Assembly (NCBI RefSeq): GCF_030295425.1
Contig: NZ_AP027081.1
Coordinates: 4,013,001-4,077,000, forward strand
DNA: 64,000 nucleotides
Source of the DNA: Mesoterricola sediminis
Lineage (GTDB): Bacteria; Acidobacteriota; Holophagae; Holophagales; Holophagaceae
Direction of reading: 5' to 3'
Shown here: one piece after another, positions 49,599 to 58,450 of the stretch
Layout: each line of letters opens with the position of its first letter
Position numbering within the stretch: position 1 is the first letter of the stretch
Made by a program: the position numbers and the translations under genes
Notes under the pieces: generated by a model
Databases searched by the model: none
Seen by the model: the letters and a program-made list of their open reading frames with translations, nothing else
Told to the model about the DNA's origin: nothing

Positions 49599-50719
49599 AG
49601 CGCCTTCTCTTCACGGTACCGGCCCTGGCCCTCGTGTCCCTCATCCCCGGCGTCGGGTTCTGGGGACCCGTCATCCTGCTGGTCAGCCTCATCTTCTTCC
49701 ACGAACTCGGCCACTTCCTCGTGGCCAAGTGGATGGGCCTCCCCGTGGAGGTCTTCTCCCTGGGCTTCGGTCCCCGCGTCGCGGGCTTCGCCTGGAAGGA
49801 GACCGACGTCCGCCTCTCCCTGCTCCCCCTGGGGGGCTACGTCCGGCTCGCGGGCTACAACCCCGAGGACCCGGACGCCGAGGACCCCCACGGCTTCCTG
49901 GCCCAGCCGGCCTGGAAGCGCCTCGCCTTCTACGGCGGCGGCATCCTCGCCAACATCCTCATCACGGTCGTGGTCTTCTTCTTCCTGGGCGTCCACAGCG
50001 CCCGGGTGGTCTCCGCCAAGCCCCAGTCCAGCCCCCTGATGGTGCTGGAGGCGGTGAAGGACCTGCCGGCCGCCAAGGCCGGGATCCAGGCCGGGGACCA
50101 GATCCGCGTCCTGGGGGACCTGCGCTTCCCCGGGAACGCCAGCGACGAGGTGATCCCCTACGTGCGGAGCCAGGCGGGCAAGTCCCTCCCCGTGGTCCTG
50201 GACCGGGACGGCCGGCAGGTGTCCCTTTCCCTCGTGCCCCAGGGGGACCCGGGCTCGGCCCGCATCGGCGTCAACTTCGAACCCACCGCCTGGACCTTCG
50301 AGAAGCGCCCCCTGAAGGCCAGCGACCTGTGGACCGGCACCACCTTCGCCACCCGGGAGAGCTGGCGCCTGGGCGTGGACATCCTGGGCAACTTCGGCAA
50401 GCTCATCACCGGACGCGTAAGCGTCAAGGAGGTGGGCGGCCCCATCACCATCGCCCGGGTCGGCAGCCGCGCCGCCAAGGCCGGCCTCATGCAGTTCATG
50501 GCCCTCCTGGCCCTCATCTCCATGAACCTGGCCATCCTCAACGCCCTGCCCATCCCCTTCCTGGACGGCGGCCATGCCCTCCTCCTCATCATCGAGAAGA
50601 TCCGGGGCCGGGACCTGTCCGCCCGGGTGAAGGAGCGCATCCTCACCGGCGGCTTCATCTTCATCGTCGGGCTCTTCGCCCTGATCATCTTCCAGGACCT
50701 GCTGAAGCTGAGGCACTGA
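49595..50719 (+). CDS. rseP: Site-2 intramembrane zinc protease RseP
   Basis: Predicted 374-residue inner-membrane protease. The zinc motif is 'FFHELGHFL' (His36, Glu37, His40), a single PDZ domain lies at about residues 140-215, and the second zinc region is 'NALPIPFLDGGHALL' near residue 320. RseP cuts anti-sigma factors or leftover signal peptides within the membrane. One PDZ is seen where E. coli has two. The ATG overlaps the dxr stop; the convergent smpB gene begins its stop 4 bases away with no terminator between. Confidence 0.95.
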   Translation: MKRLLFTVPALALVSLIPGVGFWGPVILLVSLIFFHELGHFLVAKWMGLPVEVFSLGFGPRVAGFAWKETDVRLSLLPLGGYVRLAGYNPEDPDAEDPHGFLAQPAWKRLAFYGGGILANILITVVVFFFLGVHSARVVSAKPQSSPLMVLEAVKDLPAAKAGIQAGDQIRVLGDLRFPGNASDEVIPYVRSQAGKSLPVVLDRDGRQVSLSLVPQGDPGSARIGVNFEPTAWTFEKRPLKASDLWTGTTFATRESWRLGVDILGNFGKLITGRVSVKEVGGPITIARVGSRAAKAGLMQFMALLALISMNLAILNALPIPFLDGGHALLLIIEKIRGRDLSARVKERILTGGFIFIVGLFALIIFQDLLKLRH

Positions 50720-50723
50720 GCCC

Positions 50724-51179
50724 CTACTCCCGGTCCCCCTTGCGGATGCGGTCCAGCTCGCGCTTGTTCTCCCGCTCCTTCAGGGCCTCCCGCTTGTCGC
50801 CCATCGTCTTGCCCTCGGCCAGGCCGATCCGCACCTTGATGCGGCCCCGGGGGTTCAGGTAGATGGCCAGGGGAACGATGGTCAGCCCCTTGCGGTCCAC
50901 CCGGGCGAGGATCTTGGTGATTTCAGCACGGTTGAGGAGCAGCTTCCGGGGGCGCAGGGGGTCGTGGTTGGCGTAGGTGCCGAAGGCGTACGGGCTGATA
51001 TTGGCCTGCTTGAGCCACAGTTCGCCCTTCTCCCCGTCCACGTAGGCGTCCTGGAGCTGACCGTGGCCGCCCCGCAGGGCCTTCACCTCGGTGCCCACCA
51101 GGGCGATGCCCGCCTCCCACGTGTCCAGGATCGTGTACACGTGGGTCGCCTTGCGGTTGCGGACGAGGTCTTCGCTCAT
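50724..51179 (-). CDS. smpB: SsrA-binding protein SmpB
   Basis: Predicted 151-residue tmRNA-binding protein for ribosome rescue. It shows 'VRNRKATHVYTILDTWEAG', 'VKALRGGHGQLQDAYV', 'PYAFGTYANHDPLRPRKLLL' and a basic tail with 'KRELDRIRKGDRE', all typical. The tail acts in the empty mRNA channel. No ssrA gene is visible in this window. The ATG lies 6 bases after a TAGACT box and has no ribosome site, so the message may be leaderless. Confidence 0.96.
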   Translation of the reverse strand: MSEDLVRNRKATHVYTILDTWEAGIALVGTEVKALRGGHGQLQDAYVDGEKGELWLKQANISPYAFGTYANHDPLRPRKLLLNRAEITKILARVDRKGLTIVPLAIYLNPRGRIKVRIGLAEGKTMGDKREALKERENKRELDRIRKGDRE

Positions 51180-51185
51180 GGATCC

Positions 51186-51191
51186 AGTCTA
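51186..51191 (-). promoter_or_regulatory. TAGACT box 6 bases before smpB start
   Basis: On the minus strand TAGACT-GGATCC-ATG places a -10-like hexamer 6 bases before the start codon, the same spacing as at 33732 and 51912. Confidence 0.45.
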
Positions 51192-51225
51192 TTCCAGGTT
51201 ACGCTTAGGGGTTCAGGAGTCTCGA

Positions 51226-51873
51226 TTGCTTCACCGATTGCTCGCACCTGTCGTCGCGTGGATGACCGCCGTCATGGCCGCCATGGGCCCCCTGGGCGTC
51301 ACCCTGCTCATGGGCATTGAAAGCGCCTGCATCCCCCTCCCCAGTGAAGTGATCATGCCCTTCGCCGGGTTCCTGGCCTTCAAGGGGCAGATGACGTTCA
51401 TGGGCCTGGGCGCCGGCAACCCCGCCGCGCAGATCTGGATCGCCGGGATCTTCGGCGCCCTGGGCTGCAACCTGGGCTCCATCCCCGCCTACGAGCTGGG
51501 CGCCTGGGGCGGCCGCCGCGCCGTGGAGAAGTACGGACGCTACATCTTCCTCAACCTGGATCACCTGGACCAGGCCCATCGCTTTTTCGAGCGGTTCGGC
51601 CACTGGGCCATCCTGGCGGGCCGCATGCTGCCCGTCATCCGCACCTTCATCGCCCTCCCCGCCGGCATCGCCCGCATGGACCGCACCAAGTTCCACCTGT
51701 ACACCTTCGCCGGCAGCCTGCCCTGGTGCCTGGGCCTGGCCTGGGTGGGCTACAAGCTGGGCGAGAAGTGGGACACGCTCGGGGTGTGGTTCCACCGCCT
51801 GGACCTGGTCATCGGCGCCGTCATCCTGGCGGGCGTCGCCTGGTTCGTCTGGAGCCATTTCCGCAAGCGCTGA
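51226..51873 (+). CDS. DedA-family membrane protein
   Basis: Predicted 215-residue polytopic membrane protein of the DedA/SNARE-associated family, thought to help recycle lipid carriers or maintain membrane homeostasis. It has the family pattern 'LLMGIESACIPLPSEVIMPFAGFL', 'GCNLGSIPAYELGAWGG', 'FFERFGHWAILAGRMLPVIRTFIALPAGIARM' in parts and 'GSLPWCLGLAWVGYKLG', with the conserved Glu and Arg residues. The start is probably TTG 51226, with AGGAG 6 bases before; the first ATG at 51262 would cut into the expected N-terminus and has no ribosome site. Confidence 0.9.
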   Translation: MLHRLLAPVVAWMTAVMAAMGPLGVTLLMGIESACIPLPSEVIMPFAGFLAFKGQMTFMGLGAGNPAAQIWIAGIFGALGCNLGSIPAYELGAWGGRRAVEKYGRYIFLNLDHLDQAHRFFERFGHWAILAGRMLPVIRTFIALPAGIARMDRTKFHLYTFAGSLPWCLGLAWVGYKLGEKWDTLGVWFHRLDLVIGAVILAGVAWFVWSHFRKR

Positions 51874-51906
51874 GCGGCGGATTAAAGGGCGGAGGGACCG
51901 GCCGAG

Positions 51907-51917
51907 TCCGGTAGAAT
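51907..51917 (+). promoter_or_regulatory. TCCGGTAGAAT box 6 bases before MscS-like gene
   Basis: TCCGGTAGAAT is followed by six bases and the ATG at 51924. A leaderless mRNA is suggested; no ribosome site precedes the ATG. Confidence 0.5.
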
Positions 51918-51923
51918 GCCCCC

Positions 51924-53339
51924 ATGTTCCGGGATCTCAGAACGGCGGTCAGTGTCCGGCGGCGCGTCGCCGCCTACGCCCTCCTCCTGGCCGCCCTGGG
52001 CCTGGGGGCCTTCACCCTCGGCACCCAGCAGCACCATCCCCCGTTCATCCGGGCCGCCACGGCCCTCTTCGCGGTGGTGGGCGCCTACCTGGGCATCCGC
52101 CTCTTCACCTGGCTCCTCCTGGACCCCCTCCTCAGCGACCGGAAGACCGCTGTCCCCGGCTTCGCCCGGGACCTGGTGGTCTTCGCCCTCTACGTCACCG
52201 CCGCCGTCCTGCTCCTCAACCGCATGGCCGGCGTCCAGCCCGGCGCCCTCCTGGGCACCGGCGCCATCGCGGCGGCCGTCGTGGGCCTCTCGCTCCAGGA
52301 GACCCTGGGCAACCTCTTCGCGGGCATCTCCATGCAGCTGGACGAGGCCTTCCGGGTGGGGGACTGGATCGAGGTGACCGGCAACCTGCGCGGCGGCCCG
52401 GGCCAGGAGACCCTCGTGGGCCAGGTGGAGACCATGACCTGGCGCTGCGTCCAGATGATCACCGAGAACGGCGACACCACGGTCATCCCCAACCGGATCC
52501 TCGCCCAGGCGGTGGTGACCAACCTCTACGCCCCCTCGGGGCTGCACCGGCGCACCCTGAAGGTCACCGTCCAGCCCCACGCCGGCATGCACCGCACCCT
52601 GGCCGCCCTGGAGCAGGCCCTGGGGGGCATCCCCCACCACCCCCATCGCAAGCCCGAGGTGGTCTCCCACAGCTTCGACATGGGCGGCGTCGTCCTGGAG
52701 CTGCGCTGGTGGAGCCTGGGCTGGCGCAACGGACGAGCGGGCAACTTCCTGGCGGTCCGCCTCGCCCAGACCGTGCTCAACCGCCTCGGCGTGCCCCTCC
52801 TGGGCCCCCACGGGGCCACGACGCCCCACGTGCCCCCCCTCGTCATGAAGGAGGGGACGGTCAAGGACCTCCTCCGGAAGATGAACCTCCCGGCCGAATG
52901 GGCGACGGAGCTGCAGCAGGGCATCGTCCTCCGCCGCGCCGTCCCCGGGGAGGGCATCATCCGGGAGGGCGACGCCGGCGAATCCCTGTTCATGGTCATG
53001 GCCGGCGCCCTCCAGGTGGTGCGGGTTGCCGAACGGACGGAGCCCTACACCGGCCTCTTCTGGGAGGTGCTGGCCGACCTGGGGCCGGGCGACTGGTTCG
53101 GGGAGGGCTCCCTCCTCACCGGGTCCCCCCGCAGCGCCACCATCGTCGCCGCCGCCCCCTGCGAGCTCGTGGAGATGCCCAAGGCCGCCCTGGAGGCCTG
53201 CCTGAAGCGCAACCCCCAGATCATCGAGGGCCTCGCCGACCTGATGGCCTCCCGGGAGCCCCGCCCCGAGGAGGCCCCGCGGGCCGCCAGCCTCCACGAG
53301 GAGTTCCTGGACCGCATCCGGCGGTGGTTCCGCATGTGA
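51924..53339 (+). CDS. MscS-type channel with C-terminal cyclic-nucleotide-binding domain
   Basis: Predicted 471-residue membrane protein. Three to four hydrophobic helices (about residues 15-125) end in a pore-like 'GTGAIAAAVVGLSLQETLGNLFAG'. An MscS beta domain follows ('VGDWIEVTG', 'GQVETMTWRCVQMITENGDTTVIPN' in parts). From about residue 320 there is a cyclic-nucleotide-binding domain with phosphate-binding cassette 'FGEGSLLTGSPRSATIVA'. This is the architecture of bacterial cyclic-nucleotide-gated (bCNG) MscS relatives. No adenylate cyclase is adjacent. It ends before a small unknown gene, 41 bases on. Confidence 0.9.
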   Translation: MFRDLRTAVSVRRRVAAYALLLAALGLGAFTLGTQQHHPPFIRAATALFAVVGAYLGIRLFTWLLLDPLLSDRKTAVPGFARDLVVFALYVTAAVLLLNRMAGVQPGALLGTGAIAAAVVGLSLQETLGNLFAGISMQLDEAFRVGDWIEVTGNLRGGPGQETLVGQVETMTWRCVQMITENGDTTVIPNRILAQAVVTNLYAPSGLHRRTLKVTVQPHAGMHRTLAALEQALGGIPHHPHRKPEVVSHSFDMGGVVLELRWWSLGWRNGRAGNFLAVRLAQTVLNRLGVPLLGPHGATTPHVPPLVMKEGTVKDLLRKMNLPAEWATELQQGIVLRRAVPGEGIIREGDAGESLFMVMAGALQVVRVAERTEPYTGLFWEVLADLGPGDWFGEGSLLTGSPRSATIVAAAPCELVEMPKAALEACLKRNPQIIEGLADLMASREPRPEEAPRAASLHEEFLDRIRRWFRM

Positions 53340-53380
53340 CCCCCGGCCGCCCCCGCAGTACCATGGGGACGGAGGCGGCC

Positions 53381-53647
53381 ATGGACATTCCGGACAATCT
53401 CAAGGCCCTCGTGGACCGCCTCGGCGAATCCATGGTCCGCGCCCTGGCCCAGGACCCGGAGGTCCGGACCCTGGCCCGGGAGGTCCAGGAATGGGGCTAC
53501 GACATCGCCCTGGTCATGGAGGCCACCATCGCCCTCCAGCCGCGCTCCGCCCTTGAGGCCGAGGAGCCCGGCGCGCCCGAACCCGAGGCGGCCCCGTGGT
53601 CCGAGGAGGACCGGGCCTTCCTCCGCACCTTCCGGATCTCGATGTGA
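53381..53647 (+). CDS. Small protein of unknown function
   Basis: Predicted 88-residue acidic, mainly helical protein with no recognised domain. It starts 'MDIPDNLKALVDRLGESM' and ends 'EDRAFLRTFRISM'. ATG 53381 is supported by GGAGG at 53371-53375. It sits between the MscS-like channel and rlmN, and its stop overlaps a GTG that may start rlmN (GTGA), which supports it being a real gene in an operon. Confidence 0.62.
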   Translation: MDIPDNLKALVDRLGESMVRALAQDPEVRTLAREVQEWGYDIALVMEATIALQPRSALEAEEPGAPEPEAAPWSEEDRAFLRTFRISM

Positions 53648-54723
53648 ACTGGGACGCCCCCGCCCCCGAACTCGCCCCGGGCCCCCGGCCCAACGCCGCC
53701 GGCATGGACCTGGAGGCCCTCAAGGCCCTCGTCGCGGGCCTGGGGGAGCGCCCCTGGCGCGCCGTCCAGATCCACCAGGGCCTCTACCGCATGCGCTGGA
53801 CCGGCTGGGACGCCTTCACCTCCCTCTCCAAGGGCCTGCGGTCCAGGCTGGAGGCCGAGGTCCGCCTGGAATGGCCGGCCCTCGTGGACGGCGCCACCTC
53901 CGCCGACGGCTCCACCAAGCACGCCTTCCGGCTCGAGGACGGCGCGGTGGTGGAGGGGGTGCACATGCCCTACGAGGACCGGACCACCCTCTGCCTCTCC
54001 AGCCAGGTGGGGTGCGCCATGGGCTGCACCTTCTGCGCCACGGGCCAGATGGGCATCCGGCGCAACCTGACGCCCGGCGAGATCGTGGGCCAGGTGGTGG
54101 CCATGCTCAACGCCCACGCCCACCCCCAGGGCCGGCCCGTCAACCTCGTGTTCATGGGCATGGGCGAGCCGCTCCACAACCTCGACAACCTCATGAAGGC
54201 CTTCGCCCTGCTCACCGATCCCGAGGGCCTGGCCATCCCTCCCCGGCGGATCACCGTCTCCACCTCCGGCCTCGTCACCGGCATCCGGCGCCTCGGCGCC
54301 TTCCGGCCCCGGCCCCGCCTCGCCCTGAGCCTCAACGCCACCACGGACGACTACCGGTCCCGCATCATGCCCGTGAACCGGGTCTGGGGGCTGGAGGACC
54401 TGGCCGCGGAGCTCTCGGCCTTCCCCCTGGAGGCCGGAGAGCGCATCACCCTGGAATACGTGCTTCTGAAGGGCGTCACGGACGCCCCCGAGGACGGGCG
54501 CCGCCTCGCGGCCTTCGCCTCCCGGTTCCCGGCCAAGGTGAACCTCATCCCCTTCAACCCCCACGAGGGCTCCGGTTTCCAGCCCCCCGACGAGGCCCGC
54601 ATCTCGGAGCTCCTGGGCATCCTCTCCGCCAAGGGCATCACCGCCAGCGTGCGCCGCAGCCGCGGCCAGGACGTGGCCGGGGCCTGCGGGCAGCTGGCGA
54701 GGGAACAGGACCGGCGGGGGTGA
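53644..54723 (+). CDS. rlmN: Dual-specificity RNA methyltransferase RlmN
   Basis: Radical-SAM enzyme that methylates A2503 of 23S rRNA and A37 of some tRNAs. It has the family N-terminus 'DLEALKALVAGLGERPWRAVQI', 'SQVGCAMGCTFCATG' with CxxxCxxC (Cys124, 128, 131), 'FMGMGEPLHN', 'STSGLV', and the C-terminal Cys in 'RGQDVAGACGQL' that takes part in methyl transfer. The start is uncertain: GTG 53644 overlaps the preceding stop as GTGA and gives 359 residues, while ATG 53704 gives 339 and begins right at the conserved region. The extra 20 residues are Pro/Ala-rich and not conserved-looking. Neither has a good ribosome site. Confidence 0.9.
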   Translation: MNWDAPAPELAPGPRPNAAGMDLEALKALVAGLGERPWRAVQIHQGLYRMRWTGWDAFTSLSKGLRSRLEAEVRLEWPALVDGATSADGSTKHAFRLEDGAVVEGVHMPYEDRTTLCLSSQVGCAMGCTFCATGQMGIRRNLTPGEIVGQVVAMLNAHAHPQGRPVNLVFMGMGEPLHNLDNLMKAFALLTDPEGLAIPPRRITVSTSGLVTGIRRLGAFRPRPRLALSLNATTDDYRSRIMPVNRVWGLEDLAAELSAFPLEAGERITLEYVLLKGVTDAPEDGRRLAAFASRFPAKVNLIPFNPHEGSGFQPPDEARISELLGILSAKGITASVRRSRGQDVAGACGQLAREQDRRG

Positions 54724-54742
54724 ATGGCGGGCCGGGGACCCA

Positions 54743-54753
54743 TCCGGTAAACT
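54743..54753 (+). promoter_or_regulatory. TCCGGTAAACT box before leuS
   Basis: TCCGGTAAACT repeats the boxes at 33727 and 51907. The TAAAC...GTTTA inverted repeat (54748-54762) overlaps it. The leuS ATG lies 25 bases on, with GAGGA as ribosome site. Confidence 0.4.
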
Positions 54754-54778
54754 CTAGGTTTACCCGCGAGGACCCGCC

Positions 54779-57202
54779 ATGCCCTTCGAACCGCTCCAGC
54801 AGGAACCCAGGATCCAGCAGCGCTGGATGGAGGCCGGCGCCTTCAAGGCCCCCCGCGCCGCCGAGATCAAGGCCTCGGACCGGACGTTCTACATGCTGGT
54901 CATGCTCCCCTACCCCAGCGGCCGCATCCACATGGGCCACGTGCGCAACTACACCCTGGGCGACGTCGTGGCGCGGTTCCGCCGCATGCGGGGCGACAAG
55001 GTCATGAACCCCCTGGGCTGGGACTCCTTCGGGCTCCCCGCCGAGAACGCCGCCATCAAGAACGGCATCCACCCCGCCAAGTGGACCCGGGCCAACATCC
55101 AGGAGATGAAGGGCCAGATCCAGAAGATGGGCATCAGCTACGACTGGGACCGGGAGATCGCCACCTTCCTCCCCGAGTACTACCGCTGGAACCAGTGGTT
55201 CTTCCTCAAGATGTGGGAGCGGGGCGACGTCTTCCGGGCCCTGCGCAACGTCAACTGGTGCGAGGCCCTGGGCACGGTCCTGGCCAACGAGCAGGTCGTG
55301 GACGGCAAGGACGAGCGCACGGGCCACCCCGTCGTCCAGAAGCCCATGGAGCAGTACTTCTTCGCCATCACCAAGTACGCCGACGAGCTCCTCTCCGGCC
55401 ACGACCAGCTGGACTGGCCCGAGAACGTCAAGGCCATGCAGCGCCATTGGATCGGCAAGTCCGAAGGCGCCCGCCTCACCTTCGACCTGGCCGACGGGAA
55501 GCAGGTGCAGGTCTTCACCACCCGCCTGGACACCCTCTTCGGCGTGACCTTCATGGCCCTGTCCACGGAGCACCCCTTCATCGTGGAGGCCGCCGAGAGC
55601 GACCCCGGGCTCAAGGCCTTCTGCGACCAGGTCGCCGCCATGAGCCGCGAGGACCGCCTCATGAGCGACATCAAGCTCGGCCACCGCTCCCGGCTCGAGG
55701 CGATCCACCCCTTCACGGGCGAGAAGGTGCCCATCTTCGCCGCCAACTACGTCCTCATGGACTACGGCACCGGCGCGGTCATGGGCGTGCCCGCCCACGA
55801 CGAGCGCGACCACGCCTTCGCGGAGAAGTACGGCCTCCCGATCCCCAAGGTCATCGAGAGCACGGACCCCTGGGAGCCCGGCATCCTCGTGAACTCCGGC
55901 GAGTTCGACGGCCTGACCTCCGAGGCGGCCGTGGACGCCATGGTCGCGAAGCTCGGCGGCCGCGCCGAGAAGGCCGTGACCTTCAAGCTGAAGGACTGGG
56001 GCCTCTCCCGCCAGCGCTACTGGGGCACCCCCATCCCCACCATCCACTGCCCCGATTGCGGCGTCGTGCCCGAGAAGCCCGAGAACCTCCCCGTGCTCCT
56101 GCCCGAGGACGTCGCCTTCACCGGCACCGGCGCGTCGCCCCTGACGACCTCCCGCACCTTCCTGGACTGCGCCTGCCCCCGCTGCGGCAAGCCGTCCCGG
56201 CGCGAGACGGACACCATGGACACCTTCGTGGACTCCAGCTGGTACTGGATGCGCTACCTGGACCCGAAGAACACCGAGCTCCCCTTCGCCCGGGCCGAGG
56301 CCGACGCCTGGAGCCCCGTCGACCTCTACATCGGCGGCATCGAGCACGCCACCATGCACCTCATCTACGCCCGCTACTTCTACAAGATCATGCGGGACCT
56401 GGGCCTGGCGCCCGGCGACGAGCCCTTCCGCAAGCTGATCTGCCAGGGCATGGTGCTCAAGGACGGGTTCAAGATGTCCAAGTCGAAGGGCAACATCGTC
56501 GACCCCGACGAGGTCATCGCCAAGTACGGCGCCGACGCCCTCCGCCTCTTCATGATCTTCGCGGCCCCCATCGAGAAGGAGATCGACTGGACCGGCTTCG
56601 AGGGCATCGAGGGCGCCACCCGGTTCCTGCGCCGCGCCGCGCGCATGGTCGAGGACCACGCCCCCTGCAAGGAGCCCGTGCCCGCCAAGGAGGTCCTCAC
56701 CGCCGAGGAGAAGGCCCTCATGGTGAAGGTCCACCAGACCCTCCACAAGGTCACCGACGACCTGAGCCACCGCTACCAGTTCAACACCCTCGTCTCCAGC
56801 CTCATGGAGATGGCCAACGCCCTCGCCGACCTGCCCGCGGACGCGCCCCACCGGGGCCCCGTGATGCAGCACGCCCTGGAGGTCTTCACCCTCATGCTCA
56901 GCCCCGCCGCGCCCCACCTGGCCGAGCAGCTCTGGGAGACCCTCGGCCACGCGGGCCTCTGCATGCACGCCTCCTGGCCGGTGGCCGAGGAGGGCTGGCT
57001 CACCGCCGACGAGGTGACCGTGGTGGTCCAGGTCAACGGCAAGGTCCGCGGCCGCGTCCAGGTCCCGGCCTCCGCCGGCGAGGAGGCCCGCCGCGAGGCC
57101 GCCCTGGCCTGCCCCGAGGCCCAGCCGCACCTGGCCGGCAAGACGATCGTGAAGGTGGTCGTGCCTCCGGGCGGCAAGCTCGTGAGCATCGTCGTCAAGT
57201 AG
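54779..57202 (+). CDS. leuS: Leucyl-tRNA synthetase
   Basis: Predicted 807-residue class Ia synthetase that charges tRNA-Leu. It has the HIGH-type 'YPSGRIHMGHVRN', editing-domain elements ('TTRLDTLFGVTFMALS', 'YGTGAVMGVPAHDERD'), a zinc-type insertion with paired cysteines ('HCPDCG', 'CACPRCG'), 'YIGGIEHATMHLIYARYF' and KMSKS at 565-569. The anticodon-binding and C-terminal domains follow and the length is slightly under the bacterial average of about 860. It is followed by pyrE 8 bases later. Confidence 0.98.
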   Translation: MPFEPLQQEPRIQQRWMEAGAFKAPRAAEIKASDRTFYMLVMLPYPSGRIHMGHVRNYTLGDVVARFRRMRGDKVMNPLGWDSFGLPAENAAIKNGIHPAKWTRANIQEMKGQIQKMGISYDWDREIATFLPEYYRWNQWFFLKMWERGDVFRALRNVNWCEALGTVLANEQVVDGKDERTGHPVVQKPMEQYFFAITKYADELLSGHDQLDWPENVKAMQRHWIGKSEGARLTFDLADGKQVQVFTTRLDTLFGVTFMALSTEHPFIVEAAESDPGLKAFCDQVAAMSREDRLMSDIKLGHRSRLEAIHPFTGEKVPIFAANYVLMDYGTGAVMGVPAHDERDHAFAEKYGLPIPKVIESTDPWEPGILVNSGEFDGLTSEAAVDAMVAKLGGRAEKAVTFKLKDWGLSRQRYWGTPIPTIHCPDCGVVPEKPENLPVLLPEDVAFTGTGASPLTTSRTFLDCACPRCGKPSRRETDTMDTFVDSSWYWMRYLDPKNTELPFARAEADAWSPVDLYIGGIEHATMHLIYARYFYKIMRDLGLAPGDEPFRKLICQGMVLKDGFKMSKSKGNIVDPDEVIAKYGADALRLFMIFAAPIEKEIDWTGFEGIEGATRFLRRAARMVEDHAPCKEPVPAKEVLTAEEKALMVKVHQTLHKVTDDLSHRYQFNTLVSSLMEMANALADLPADAPHRGPVMQHALEVFTLMLSPAAPHLAEQLWETLGHAGLCMHASWPVAEEGWLTADEVTVVVQVNGKVRGRVQVPASAGEEARREAALACPEAQPHLAGKTIVKVVVPPGGKLVSIVVK

Positions 57203-57210
57203 GAGCCCCC

Positions 57211-57840
57211 ATGCTCGCATCCGATCTCGCGGCCGGCCTCCTCGACGCCGGCGCCGTCCGCCTCAGCCCCCGGAAGCCCTTCACCTGGGCGTCCGGCCTG
57301 AGGAGCCCCATCTACTGCGACAACCGGCAGCTCCTGGGGTTCCCCCCCCTGCGGGGCCGCATCCGCGCGGCCCTCGCCGAGGCCGCCCGGAAGCACGCGC
57401 CGACCCTCGTCGCCGGCACGAGCACCGCCGGCATCGCCTGGGCCGCCCTCGTCGCCGACGACCTGGGCCTGCCCATGGCCTACGTGCGGCCCGAGCCCAA
57501 GAAGCACGGCATGGGGCGCCAGGTCGAGGGCCCCCACACCGACGGGCACCGGGTGGTCCTCATCGAGGACCTCATCTCCACCGGCGGCTCCAGCATCAAG
57601 TGCGTGGACGCCCTCCGCCACGAGGACGCCCAGGTGCTCTGCGTGCTGGCCCTCTTCAGCTACGGGCTCCCCCAGGCCGAGGCCGCCTTCGCCGAGGCGG
57701 GCGTACCCCTGGAGGTGCTCACCACCTTCCCCGAGCTGGCCGAACAGGCCCAGCTGAAGGGCATCCTGGAGGCCCGGGACATGGCCTCCCTGTCCGAGTG
57801 GCGGGCCGATACCGTGGCCTGGAGCAAGCGGCACGAGTGA
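57211..57840 (+). CDS. pyrE: Orotate phosphoribosyltransferase
   Basis: Predicted 209-residue enzyme joining orotate to PRPP in pyrimidine synthesis. It has 'FTWASGLRSPIYCDNR', 'VAGTSTAGIAWAALVAD', 'YVRPEPKKHGMGRQVEG' and the PRPP-binding 'VVLIEDLISTGGSS'. ATG 57211 has AGGAG just after the leuS stop. The open frame running further upstream is a leuS shadow. The next gene overlaps or nearly overlaps its stop. Confidence 0.95.
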   Translation: MLASDLAAGLLDAGAVRLSPRKPFTWASGLRSPIYCDNRQLLGFPPLRGRIRAALAEAARKHAPTLVAGTSTAGIAWAALVADDLGLPMAYVRPEPKKHGMGRQVEGPHTDGHRVVLIEDLISTGGSSIKCVDALRHEDAQVLCVLALFSYGLPQAEAAFAEAGVPLEVLTTFPELAEQAQLKGILEARDMASLSEWRADTVAWSKRHE

Positions 57841-57848
57841 GGGACCCC

Positions 57849-58418
57849 GTGAAGATCTATACGCGCGCTGGCGATGAAGGCACCACCGGGCTCTTCGGGG
57901 GCGAGCGGGTGTCCAAGTCGCACCTCCGTCTGGCCGCATACGGGACCCTCGACGAGCTGAACAGCCTCCTGGGGGTGCTGGCCCCGCACCTGTCCCCGGC
58001 CCTGAAATCGGGGGGCCACCTGGAACGGGTCCAGCACGATCTGTTCACCCTGGGGGCCACCCTCGCCACTCCAGCCGACCGCTCCGATCTGCTGGGCCAG
58101 CGCCTGGACCGGGGCACCTGGCCCATCGCCGCCATGGAGGCGGACATCGACCGCCTGACCGCCCTGGCCCCCGCCCTTACCGCCTTCGTGCTGCCGGGCG
58201 GCTGCCAGGCTTCCGCCTACGCCCACTGGGCCCGCACGGTTTGCCGGCGCGCCGAACGGGAGACCGTCGCCCTCGCGGCCGCCGAACCCATCCCCTCGGA
58301 CGTGCTCGTGTACCTGAACCGCTTGAGTGACTGGCTGTTCGCGCTGGCCCGGGCCGCCAACGCCGTGGCGGCCGTGCCGGACATCACCTGGTCCCCCCGG
58401 GAGGGGGCCGACCGGTGA
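57849..58418 (+). CDS. ATP:cob(I)alamin adenosyltransferase, PduO type
   Basis: Predicted 189-residue enzyme that makes adenosylcobalamin. It has the family start 'KIYTRAGDEGTTGLFGGERVSK' (in parts), 'GTLDELNSLLGV', 'FVLPGGCQASAYAHWARTVCRRAER' and 'YLNRLSDWLFALAR', which holds the ATP and corrin contacts. GTG 57849 has GAGGG and gives the usual N-terminus. Another in-frame GTG at 57837 overlaps the pyrE stop and is the alternative. Its presence implies B12-dependent enzymes elsewhere in the genome. Confidence 0.93.
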   Translation: MKIYTRAGDEGTTGLFGGERVSKSHLRLAAYGTLDELNSLLGVLAPHLSPALKSGGHLERVQHDLFTLGATLATPADRSDLLGQRLDRGTWPIAAMEADIDRLTALAPALTAFVLPGGCQASAYAHWARTVCRRAERETVALAAAEPIPSDVLVYLNRLSDWLFALARAANAVAAVPDITWSPREGADR

Positions 58419-58450
58419 CAACCCCCTTAGAATAGGGGACGGGCCGACCC

